A DNA stretch of 8,541 nucleotides from an uncultured Oscillospiraceae bacterium (GTDB lineage Bacteria; Bacillota_A; Clostridia; Oscillospirales; Oscillospiraceae), in contig CANRMG010000072.1 of NCBI GenBank assembly GCA_947631675.1, positions 1 to 8,541 of the forward strand, written 5' to 3'. Each line of letters starts with the position of its first letter. Position 1 is the first letter of the stretch. This document shows, piece by piece, positions 1 through 6,104 of this stretch. The notes beneath the pieces were generated by a model, which was not told the DNA's origin, searched no databases, and saw only the letters and a list, made by a program, of their open reading frames with translations. The translations under genes and the position numbers were made by a program.

Positions 1-1721
1 AAGCTCACCGGGCGGATGGCCGTCAGTTTCTGCCGCGCCTCCGTGCGCAGGCCGGGCACGGCCTCGTAGTCGATATCCATCGGTATACGGCGCTGTTCCA
101 TCCGGGAGAAGGCCTCTACCTCCCGAAGCTGGCGCTGTATATATCCCTCATATTTTATGGATATTTCCACTTCCTCAATAACGGCCCGGGAGAGGGTGGG
201 GCGGTCCGGGTCCTGCTCGGTCAGGGAATCATACGTGTTTTCGGGTCTTTTCAGGAGCTGGTAGAGTTTTCCTTTTTTTAGACGCTCTATCTCGGCGTCC
301 ACCTGTGCATATTTATCCAGTGTGCGCTGGTACTGCTCCTGGCTCACCAGGCCCAGGTCATATCCAATGTATGCAAGTCGTTTATCGGCGTTATCCTGCC
401 GGTGGAGGAGGCGGTATTCGCTGCGGCTGGTCATCATCCGGTAGGGCTCCTCGGTGCCCTTGGTGACAAGGTCGTCGATGAGCGCGCCGATATAGCCCTG
501 GTCCCGGCGGATGATGACCGGGTCGCGGCCCTGTATCTTCCGGGCGGCGTTGACCCCGGCCACCCAGCCCTGGACGGCGGCCTCTTCATAGCCGGAGGAG
601 CCGTTGAACTGGCCCGCGCCGTAGAGGCCGGATATCTTCTTCGATTCCAGCGTGGCATACAGCTCCGTGGGGTCCAGGCAGTCGTACTCGATGGCGTAGG
701 CCGGGCGGGTGAGCTCGGCGTGCTCCAGGCCGGGGATGGTGTGGACCATGGCGATCTGCACGTCCTCCGGCAGGGAGGAGGACAGGCCCTGGATATAGAG
801 CTCGTCGGTGTTCAGGCCCATGGGCTCGATGAACAGCTGGTGGCGGGGCTTGTCCGGGAAGGTGACGATCTTCGTCTCGATGCTGGGGCAGTACCGGGGG
901 CCCACCCCCTGGATGACCCCGTCGTAGAGGGGACTCCGGTCCAGGTTCTCCCGGATGATGCGGTGGGTCTCGGCGTTGGTGTAGGTGAGCCAGCACACCG
1001 CCCGGTTCTCCGGCGGCGTGTCGGTGGAGAAGGAGAAAGGCTGGGGGTCCGTGTCGCCGGCCTGCAGCTCCATCTTGGAGAAATCCACGGTCCGGGCGTT
1101 GATGCGGGGCGGGGTGCCGGTCTTGAACCGGCGCAGGCGAAGGCCAAGGTCTTTGAGACAGTCAGTCAGCGGCAGCGCCGCGGCGAGGCCGTCGGGCCCG
1201 GAGGCGCGCACCGCTTCGCCGGTGATGGTCCGGCCGCCCAGGTAGGTGCCGGAGGCGATGATGACCGCCTTCGCGCGCACAACCGCGCCCTTGTCTGTGG
1301 TGACGGACACCACGCGTCCATCCTCCACGGCGATGGACACGACCTCACCTTGGCGAAGGTGCAGGTGCTCCTGCCGCTCCAGAGTGTGCTTCATGATCTC
1401 CTGATACCGGCGGCGGTCCGCCTGGGCCCGGAGGGAGTGGACGGCGGGGCCCTTGCCCAGGTTCAGCATCCGGTACTGGATGCATGCCTTATCCGCCGCC
1501 CGGCCCATCTCGCCCCCCAGGGCGTCCAGCTCCCGGACGAGATGGCCCTTTCCCGTGCCGCCGATGGCCGGGTTGCAGGGCATGTTGCCCACCGCGTCCA
1601 AGCTCACGGTATAGCAGGCCGTCTCCAGGCCCAGGCGCGCCGCGGCCAGGGCCGCCTCGATGCCCGCGTGGCCCGCGCCAATGACAACGATATCCACTTG
1701 TCCCGCGTCATAGGTTCTCAT
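1..1721 (-). CDS. mnmG: tRNA uridine-5-carboxymethylaminomethyl modification enzyme MnmG, C-terminus cut off by window edge
   Basis: MnmG is the FAD-dependent subunit that works with the GTPase MnmE in the cytoplasm to place (carboxymethyl)aminomethyl groups on C5 of U34 in tRNAs reading NNA/NNG codons. Reading the minus strand from the ATG at 1721-1719 gives [20 protein letters not shown], which resembles other bacterial MnmG N-termini. The FAD dinucleotide-binding glycines are G15, G17 and G20. The family signature [17 protein letters not shown] follows from about residue 48, then the catalytic-cysteine region RYCPSIETK and the second signature [18 protein letters not shown]. The frame is open to the window edge: 573 codons of an expected 620-630, ending at TAIRPVS, so only the C-terminal helical MnmE-interaction end is missing. 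The gene diverges from tRNA-Leu and is not placed behind mnmE here. The start is odd: AAGGG lies only 2 nt before ATG, and a promoter-like element ends 7 nt before it. Family identity is very secure. Confidence 0.96.
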   Translation of the reverse strand, partial: MRTYDAGQVDIVVIGAGHAGIEAALAAARLGLETACYTVSLDAVGNMPCNPAIGGTGKGHLVRELDALGGEMGRAADKACIQYRMLNLGKGPAVHSLRAQADRRRYQEIMKHTLERQEHLHLRQGEVVSIAVEDGRVVSVTTDKGAVVRAKAVIIASGTYLGGRTITGEAVRASGPDGLAAALPLTDCLKDLGLRLRRFKTGTPPRINARTVDFSKMELQAGDTDPQPFSFSTDTPPENRAVCWLTYTNAETHRIIRENLDRSPLYDGVIQGVGPRYCPSIETKIVTFPDKPRHQLFIEPMGLNTDELYIQGLSSSLPEDVQIAMVHTIPGLEHAELTRPAYAIEYDCLDPTELYATLESKKISGLYGAGQFNGSSGYEEAAVQGWVAGVNAARKIQGRDPVIIRRDQGYIGALIDDLVTKGTEEPYRMMTSRSEYRLLHRQDNADKRLAYIGYDLGLVSQEQYQRTLDKYAQVDAEIERLKKGKLYQLLKRPENTYDSLTEQDPDRPTLSRAVIEEVEISIKYEGYIQRQLREVEAFSRMEQRRIPMDIDYEAVPGLRTEARQKLTAIRPVS

Positions 1722-1728
1722 AGCCCTT

Positions 1729-1758
1729 ATTGTACCATGTCGTGCGGTTCCGGCGCAA
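1729..1758 (-). promoter_or_regulatory. Putative mnmG promoter inside the 77-bp repeat
   Basis: On the minus strand a TTGCGC hexamer (1758-1753) is followed after 18 bp by TACAAT (1734-1729), preceded by TGG, which fits an extended -10. The predicted transcript start falls at about 1721-1723, on or next to the mnmG ATG. The corresponding -10 in the neighbouring repeat copy is TACAAC, a weaker match. The -35 is only a moderate match to TTGACA, so this is a prediction from sequence alone. Confidence 0.45.
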
Positions 1759-1783
1759 GACCGGGAGCACGATTGGTATCATT

Positions 1784-1813
1784 GGTACGACAGCGCGGAG
1801 CGTCTGTTGTACC
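1784..1813. repeat. Dyad in repeat copy 1 (10-bp arms)
   Basis: GGTACGACAG (1784-1793) faces CTGTTGTACC (1804-1813), with one G opposite T. Inside the arms, CGC and GCG can pair around a GGA loop with one bulged T. It could be a protein-binding operator or an RNA hairpin; there is no T-run on either side, so it is not an intrinsic terminator. Confidence 0.75.
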
Positions 1814-1860
1814 ATGTCATGCGGTTCCGGCGCAAGACCGGGAGCACGATTGGTATTATT

Positions 1861-1890
1861 GGTACAACAGCGCGGAGCGTCTGTTGTACC
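1861..1890. repeat. Dyad in repeat copy 2 (perfect 10-bp arms)
   Basis: GGTACAACAG (1861-1870) is the exact reverse complement of CTGTTGTACC (1881-1890), with the same CGC-GGA-GCG inner stem and bulged T as in copy 1. The base that is mismatched in copy 1 pairs here. The left arm on the minus strand overlaps the position equivalent to the -10 element in the mnmG-proximal copy, which is how an operator might be placed. Confidence 0.78.
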
Positions 1891-1924
1891 GCAAAGTTCG
1901 CCCCGCCGCAAGAGGCGCTATCCG

Positions 1925-1953
1925 TTGACTTTGCCCTGGGGATGGTGTAAGCT
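1925..1953 (+). promoter_or_regulatory. Putative tRNA-Leu promoter
   Basis: TTGACT (1925-1930) and TAAGCT (1948-1953) are separated by 17 bp. The -35 is one base off consensus and the -10 is weak (3 of 6). The predicted transcription start near 1960 lies just upstream of the tRNA 5' end at 1964, which supports the call. Confidence 0.6.
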
Positions 1954-1963
1954 AGAGATGCAC

Positions 1964-2046
1964 GCCGGTGTGGTGGAATGGCAGACACCAGGGACTTAAA
2001 ATCCCTTGTCCGTAAGGACGTGCGGGTTCGACCCCCGCCACCGGCA
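1964..2046 (+). tRNA. tRNA-Leu (anticodon UAA)
   Basis: This is a complete class II tRNA cloverleaf of 83 nt. The acceptor stem is GCCGGTG (1964-1970) with CACCGGC (2039-2045), followed by discriminator A2046. The anticodon stem AGGGA/TCCCT (1990-1994 and 2002-2006) encloses the loop CTTAAAA, with anticodon TAA at 1997-1999, reading UUA leucine codons. A long variable arm (TGTCC-GTAA-GGACG, 2007-2020) is expected for Leu. The T arm is GCGGG-TTCGACC-CCCGC (2022-2038). The 3' CCA is not encoded (CAA follows A2046), so CCA must be added by nucleotidyltransferase. It is a substrate type for the divergently encoded MnmG. Confidence 0.97.
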
Positions 2047-2053
2047 CAACGTC

Positions 2054-2117
2054 GAAATGCCTCTGAAGATGATGGCGAGCCTCAAGCGGCTCGCCACTCA
2101 TCGGTCAGAGGCATTTC
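2054..2117 (+). terminator. Long hairpin just after tRNA-Leu, likely processing/termination structure
   Basis: A 13-bp perfect outer stem, GAAATGCCTCTGA (2054-2066) with TCAGAGGCATTTC (2105-2117), encloses a second stem GATGA/TCATC (2068-2072, 2098-2102) and a third GGCGAGCC/GGCTCGCC (2074-2081, 2088-2095) around a TCAAGC loop. About 26 pairs form in 64 nt. Downstream is TCCTTTTCCCC, which contains only four consecutive Ts, so it is an imperfect intrinsic terminator for the tRNA transcript; it could also protect or guide 3' end maturation. Confidence 0.65.
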
Positions 2118-2275
2118 TCCTTTTCCCCATGCGACCCGTTTCACTGGGCTCGCATGGGGGCCCCGGTTATTATCTCCTTTTTCCCATGAAACCCATTTCA
2201 TTGGGCTTTCATGGGGACCCCATTGATTTCTCCTCTTTCCCGCGAAACCAATTTCATTGGGCTTTCGCGGGAGCC
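2115..2275 (+). repeat. Three tandem hairpin repeats (56-57 bp period) with compensating stem changes
   Basis: Three units start with NTCTCC at 2115, 2172 and 2228. Each then has a short pyrimidine run, a hairpin and a GGGNNCCC-type tail. Hairpin 1 is CCCCATGCGA (2125-2134) with TCGCATGGGG (2150-2159). Hairpin 2 is CCCATGAAA (2183-2191) with TTTCATGGG (2207-2215). Hairpin 3 is CCCGCGAAA (2239-2247) with TTTCGCGGG (2263-2271). Stem bases differ between units but always in matched pairs, while the apex TTTCAY, the following TGGG and a C before the right arm are kept. This pattern suggests selection on structure in RNA or single-stranded DNA, or a family of palindromic repeats. The whole non-coding stretch 2047-2336 is occupied by these and the flanking hairpins; I see no gene in it. 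Confidence 0.8.
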
Positions 2276-2278
2276 CTG

Positions 2279-2313
2279 AAAGGACCCGGAGACCAACGGT
2301 CTCCGGGTGCTTT
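2279..2313 (-). terminator. Terminator-like hairpin downstream of PFOR, possibly bidirectional
   Basis: ACCCGGAGACC (2284-2294) and GGTCTCCGGGT (2298-2308) form an 11-bp perfect stem around AAC. AAAG (2279-2282) and CTTT (2310-2313) extend it by 4 bp beyond a G-G mismatch. On the minus strand it begins 24-29 nt past the PFOR stop and is followed by CCTTTC; on the plus strand it is followed by GCTTTGC. Both T-tracts are short, but the position between convergent units (tRNA region and PFOR) suits a shared terminator. Confidence 0.7.
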
Positions 2314-2336
2314 GCTATATTCGCAATTGGCAGATT

Positions 2337-5300
2337 TTACGCCTTCGGCGGCTCGATGGGGTAGTCCTTGAGCACGTCCAGCATGTGGGAGTAGTCCTGG
2401 GTGGCCAGGTGGTTATACCTGGCCCAGCGGTCACGGATTTGGCTCCGGGCCTCCACCAGCAGGGCCTCCGCCTGGTCCGGGAAGGTCCGCAGCAGGGAGT
2501 TGAAGCGCACCTCGCCCATGAAGAACTCCCGCAGGTCGTACTTGGGCTCCTTGAAGTCCAGGACGAAGGGATTCTTGCCCTGGACCTTCAGCTCGGGGAT
2601 GTACCGGTACAGCACCCAATAGCCGCTCTTCACCGCCAGCTTCGCCTCCTCCTGGGAGTAGGCCATGCCCTTGACGATGCCGTGGTTGATGCAGGGGGCG
2701 TAGGCCACGATGAGGGAGGGGCCGTTGTGGGCCTCCGCCTCCTGGAGGGCCCGGATGAACTGGGCCGGGTCCGCGCCGATGGCCACCGAGGCCACATACA
2801 CGTTCTGGTACTGGGTGGCCAGCATGCCCAAGTCCTTCTTCCCTGTGCGCTTGCCCGCGGCGGCGAACTGGGCCACCGCGCCGTAGGGGGTGGCCTTGGA
2901 GGCCTGACCGCCGGTGTTGGAGTATACCTCCGTGTCCACCACCAGGATGTTCACATCCTCCCCGGAGGCCAGCACGTGGTCCAGGCCCCCGTAACCGATG
3001 TCGTAGGCCCAGCCGTCGCCGCCGTACATCCACATGCTCTTCTTCACCAGCTGGTCCTGGGCAGAGCGGACCGCATCGATGACGCCGCCGGTCTCCGGGC
3101 ACGCCTTCAGCGCGTCGATGACCGCGTCGCTCAGTTCCAGCGTATGCTCCTTGTCCTCAAAGCCGTCCAGCCAGGCCTTCAGCGCCGTCTTCAGCTTTTC
3201 GTCCTTCGTCTCGGCCATGAGCTTCGTGACCTCTTTGGCCAGGCGCAGCCGCTGCTGGCGCACGCTCAGCACCATGCCCAGAGAGTACTCGGCGTTGTTC
3301 TCGAACAGGGAGTTGGACAGCGCCGGGCCGCGGCCGTTGGGCTTGGTGGTATAGGGATAGCTGGGCATGGAGAAGCCCCATGCCTGGGTGCAGCCCGTGG
3401 CGTTGGCCACCACCATCCGCTCGCCGAAGAGCTGTGTCATCATCTTCATATAGGGCGTCTCGCCGCAGCCGGCGCAGGCCCCGGAGAACTCCAGCAGGGG
3501 CTGCTCGAACTGGCTGCCCTTGACGGTGAACTTGTTCATGGGATTTTTCTTGGGGGAGAGGGAGAGGCTGTAATCCCAGTTTTTCTGCTGGGGCAGCTGG
3601 CTCTCGATGGGCTGCATGACGATGGCCTTCTCCCTGGCGGGGCAGGAGGCGGCGCAGGTGCCGCAGCCGGTGCAGTCCAGGGGGTCCACCTGGATGCGGT
3701 AGCGCAGGCCCTCGAAACCCTTGCCCTTGGCCTCGTTGGTGACGTAACCCTCGGGGGCGGCCTTCACCTCCGCCTCGTTCACCAGGAAGGGCCGGATGGC
3801 CGCGTGGGGGCACATGACCGAGCACAGGTTGCAGCCGATGCAGTTTTCCGGCACCCAGCTGGCCACATGGACGGCGAAGCCCCGCTTTTCATATTTGCTG
3901 GTGGCCAGGGGCACGGTGCCGTCGGCCCGGTCGGCGAACACGCTCACCGGCAGGCTGTCGCCCTTCTGGGCGTTCACCGCGTGCATGACCGTGCGGATGT
4001 ACCAGGGGGAGGAGGTATCCTCTTCCTCTGCCTCATCTGTGAGGTCCGCCCAGGCGGCAGGCACCTTCACCTCGTGCACGCCCTTGAGCCCTGCGTCCAC
4101 CGCGGCGCAGTTCATGGCCACCACTTTGTCGCCCTTGCGGCCGTATGTCTTTTCGATGGCGTCCTTCATATAGCCCACCACCTGGTCCACGGGCAGGATG
4201 CCGGCCAGCTTGAAGAACGCCGCCTGCAGCACCGTGTTGGTCCGGTTGCCAAGGCCCAGACCTTCGGCGATGTCCGTGGCGTCGATGGTATAGAACTTCG
4301 CCTTCCGCTGGGCCAGCAGGCGCTTCACCTTGTTGGGCAGGTGGACATCCAGGTCCGCGTCGGACCAGTTGCAGTTCAATAGGAACGTGCCGCCGGGCTT
4401 CAGTTCGGTCACGATGTCATACTTGGGGATGTAGCTCTGGTTGTGGCAGGCGATGAAGTCCGCCATGGTCACGTAGTAGGTGGACAGGATCGGGTTGTGA
4501 CCGAAGCGCAGGTGGCTCTTGGTGACGCCGCCGGACTTTTTCGTGTCGTACTCGAAATAGGCCTGCACGTACTGGTCCGTGTTGTCGCCGATGATTTTGA
4601 TGGAGTTCTTGTTGGCGCCCACGGTGCCGTCGGAGCCCAGGCCCCAGAACTTGCAGGAGATGGTCCTCTCGTCGGCGGTGACCACGTTCTCCCCGATGGG
4701 CAGGGAGTGGTGGGTCACGTCGTCGGTGATGCCCACGGTGAAGTGGTCCTGCTGGGCTCCGGCCATGTTGTCGTACACGGCGATCATCTGGGCGGGGGTG
4801 GTGTCCTTGCTGGAGAGGCCGTAGCGGCCGCCCAGGACCTTGATGTGCCGGCCGCCGTGGATGAGCACGGAGCACACGTCCTCGTAGAGGGGCTCGCCGT
4901 TGGCGCCGGGCTCCTTCGTCCGGTCCAGGGCCGTCAGCACCCGGCAGGACTGGGGCAGCGCGGCCAGGAAATGCTCCGCGCTGAAGGGGCGGTACAGCCG
5001 TACCTGCAAAAAGCCCACCTTCCGGCCCTGTTTGGAGAGGTATTCCACCACTTCCTGCAGACAGCCGGACACGCTGCCCATGGCCACCACCACGTGCTCC
5101 GCGTCGGGGTCGCCGTAGTAGTTGAAGAGTTTGTAATCCCGGCCGGTGAGGGCGCTCATCTGCGCCATATACCCCTCCACGATGCCGGGCACGGCCTCGT
5201 AGTAGGGGTTCACGGCTTCCCGCAGCTGGAAGGCGGTGTCCGGGTTGATGACCGTGGAACGCATGAGGGGGTGTTCGCTGTTGAGGGCGTTGGCCCGGAA

Positions 5301-5900
5301 CCGGGCCAGGGCCTCCCGGTCCACCATTTTGGCCAGGTCCTCATAGTCCAGCACGTCGATCTTCTGGATCTCGTGGCTGGTGCGGAAGCCGTCGAAAAAG
5401 TGCATGAAGGGTACCCGGGCCTTGATGGCGGAAAGATGGGCCACCGCCGCCAGGTCCATACACTCCTGCACGCAGGAGGAGGAAAGCTGGGCAAAGCCCG
5501 TCTGCCGGCAGGCCATCACGTCCGAGTGATCGCCGAAGATGGAGAACGCGCTGGTGCCCACCGTCCGGGCCGCCACATGGATGACGCCGGGAAGAAGCTG
5601 GCCCGCGATGCGGTAAAGGGGCGGGATCATCAGCATGAGCCCTTGGCTCGCGGTATAGCTGGTGGACAATGCCCCGGCCTCCAGCGAGCCGTGCATAGCG
5701 CCGCAGGCGCCCGCCTCGCTCTGCATCTCCATGAGCTTGACCGGCTGGCCGAACATATTGAGCTTCCCGTTGGCGGCCCAGGAGTCCACGTGCTCTGCCA
5801 TGGGGCTGGAGGGGGTGATGGGATAGATCGTCGCGACCTCGGTGAATGCGTAGCTTGCGTAGGCGGCAGCCTCGTTGCCGTCCATCGTTTTCTTGACCAT
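2337..5900 (-). CDS. nifJ: Pyruvate:ferredoxin (flavodoxin) oxidoreductase, single-chain NifJ type
   Basis: This cytoplasmic enzyme oxidises pyruvate with CoA to acetyl-CoA and CO2 and reduces ferredoxin, using TPP and three [4Fe-4S] clusters. The 1187-residue length is usual for homodimeric PFOR. Domain order is complete: the pyruvate-binding N-terminal domain with YPITPSS (T29) and R112, matching the substrate Thr/Arg of the Desulfovibrio africanus enzyme; the middle domains with GLGSDGTVGANKNS near 420; a two-cluster ferredoxin domain (C687, C690, C693, C697 and C743, C746, C749, C753); and the TPP domain with CAGCGE (C809, C812), ATGC (C837), GDGWAYDIG near 961, SNTGGQ near 996 and APCINHG (C1070). 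C809, C812, C837 and C1070 fit the proximal-cluster ligands. The frame continues upstream to 5987, but I chose the ATG at 5900: AAGGAG lies 9 nt before it and the longer start would overlap the promoter. Monocistronic. Confidence 0.97.
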   Translation of the reverse strand: MVKKTMDGNEAAAYASYAFTEVATIYPITPSSPMAEHVDSWAANGKLNMFGQPVKLMEMQSEAGACGAMHGSLEAGALSTSYTASQGLMLMIPPLYRIAGQLLPGVIHVAARTVGTSAFSIFGDHSDVMACRQTGFAQLSSSCVQECMDLAAVAHLSAIKARVPFMHFFDGFRTSHEIQKIDVLDYEDLAKMVDREALARFRANALNSEHPLMRSTVINPDTAFQLREAVNPYYEAVPGIVEGYMAQMSALTGRDYKLFNYYGDPDAEHVVVAMGSVSGCLQEVVEYLSKQGRKVGFLQVRLYRPFSAEHFLAALPQSCRVLTALDRTKEPGANGEPLYEDVCSVLIHGGRHIKVLGGRYGLSSKDTTPAQMIAVYDNMAGAQQDHFTVGITDDVTHHSLPIGENVVTADERTISCKFWGLGSDGTVGANKNSIKIIGDNTDQYVQAYFEYDTKKSGGVTKSHLRFGHNPILSTYYVTMADFIACHNQSYIPKYDIVTELKPGGTFLLNCNWSDADLDVHLPNKVKRLLAQRKAKFYTIDATDIAEGLGLGNRTNTVLQAAFFKLAGILPVDQVVGYMKDAIEKTYGRKGDKVVAMNCAAVDAGLKGVHEVKVPAAWADLTDEAEEEDTSSPWYIRTVMHAVNAQKGDSLPVSVFADRADGTVPLATSKYEKRGFAVHVASWVPENCIGCNLCSVMCPHAAIRPFLVNEAEVKAAPEGYVTNEAKGKGFEGLRYRIQVDPLDCTGCGTCAASCPAREKAIVMQPIESQLPQQKNWDYSLSLSPKKNPMNKFTVKGSQFEQPLLEFSGACAGCGETPYMKMMTQLFGERMVVANATGCTQAWGFSMPSYPYTTKPNGRGPALSNSLFENNAEYSLGMVLSVRQQRLRLAKEVTKLMAETKDEKLKTALKAWLDGFEDKEHTLELSDAVIDALKACPETGGVIDAVRSAQDQLVKKSMWMYGGDGWAYDIGYGGLDHVLASGEDVNILVVDTEVYSNTGGQASKATPYGAVAQFAAAGKRTGKKDLGMLATQYQNVYVASVAIGADPAQFIRALQEAEAHNGPSLIVAYAPCINHGIVKGMAYSQEEAKLAVKSGYWVLYRYIPELKVQGKNPFVLDFKEPKYDLREFFMGEVRFNSLLRTFPDQAEALLVEARSQIRDRWARYNHLATQDYSHMLDVLKDYPIEPPKA

Positions 5901-5958
5901 ATCAAAAAACTCCTTCCCCTTACAGTTGCTAAACTTATTAAAAGCCTTAGTAAATCTT

Positions 5959-5987
5959 ATTATCTCACAACGGCCGCCCTTTGTCAA
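5959..5987 (-). promoter_or_regulatory. Strong sigma-A-type promoter of the PFOR gene
   Basis: On the minus strand a perfect TTGACA (5987-5982) is followed after 17 bp by GATAAT (5964-5959), with TGA directly before it (extended -10). The predicted start is near 5952, leaving an AT-rich leader of about 50 nt that ends in GGGGAAGGAG before the ATG. A TTGTGA hexamer (5970-5965) abuts the -10; it resembles one half of a Rex operator, but the matching second half is absent. Confidence 0.85.
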
Positions 5988-6044
5988 GGAAAGGTCCGCC
6001 CCTTTTCGCCCGGTTTTTCTATGCCCGCCGGTGCGCTGGACGGT

Positions 6045-6073
6045 TTGACAGGCCCCCGGATATGCGGTAAAAT
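6045..6073 (+). promoter_or_regulatory. Promoter of the PlsC-type acyltransferase gene
   Basis: A perfect TTGACA (6045-6050), a 17-bp spacer and TAAAAT (6068-6073) give a predicted start near 6080, about 25 nt before the coding region. Together with the opposed PFOR promoter this makes the short 5901-6104 gap a divergent promoter region. Confidence 0.85.
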
Positions 6074-6091
6074 AACACTACCCGAAAGGGA

Positions 6092-6098
6092 AGGAGGG
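6092..6098 (+). promoter_or_regulatory. Ribosome binding site that favours a TTG start at 6105
   Basis: AGGAGGG at 6092-6098 directly abuts the ATG at 6099, which is too close for normal initiation. The in-frame TTG at 6105-6107 lies 6 nt beyond it, in the optimal window. Confidence 0.7.
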
Positions 6099-6104
6099 AT
6101 GGGA

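Larger units (their letters stand above)
1731..1890. repeat. Two tandem copies of a 77-bp repeat (1731-1807, 1808-1884) plus a 6-bp partial third
   Basis: The unit begins with TGTACCATGTC and recurs with an exact 77-bp period: 1731, 1808, and a partial TGTACC at 1885. I count three substitutions between the full copies: G/A in the TCRTGCGG segment, C/T in GGTATYATT, and G/A in GGTACRACAG. Each unit ends in a dyad and holds a promoter-like module reading toward mnmG. It fills most of the mnmG/tRNA-Leu intergenic region. No gene is credible here: the short frames that cross it are broken into different genes and simply repeat with the DNA. The three substitutions argue against a simple assembly duplication, although 77 is also a common assembler k-mer size. 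Confidence 0.9.

Noticed and set aside
402..1928. 508-codon plus-strand reading frame opposite mnmG
   Set aside because: It is antisense to a clear MnmG, has low-complexity Gly/Ala/Val/His/Leu-rich content with no motif, and runs through the 77-bp repeat. It arises from GC-rich codon bias on the other strand.
2115..2275. CRISPR array
   Set aside because: There are only three units, the divergence is in the stems rather than between identical repeats, there are no unique spacers of uniform length, and no cas gene is present.
1964..2313. tRNA-Leu as an integrated-element attachment site
   Set aside because: No integrase, no direct repeat of the tRNA 3' end and no phage or plasmid genes are visible in the window.
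2006..2371. Small plus-strand protein covering the tRNA and the hairpin array (121 codons)
   Set aside because: It begins inside the tRNA, and its internal repeats only mirror the DNA repeats. Differences between units preserve base pairing rather than the protein. An overlapping frame at 1978-2226 fails for the same reason.
2307..4382. 691-codon plus-strand frame opposite PFOR
   Set aside because: It lies wholly over the PFOR coding frame, which carries all cofactor motifs; the antisense product is His/Gly/Leu-rich with no recognisable domain.
5901..5987. 29-residue N-terminal extension of PFOR to the ATG at 5987
   Set aside because: It would read through the -10 and -35 elements and the ribosome binding site. 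Family N-termini start close to the VKKTMDGNEAAA segment.
4443..6098. Long upstream extension of the PlsC frame (827 codons from 4443)
   Set aside because: The extension is antisense to PFOR and crosses both promoters. Promoter and ribosome binding site place the true start at 6099-6105.
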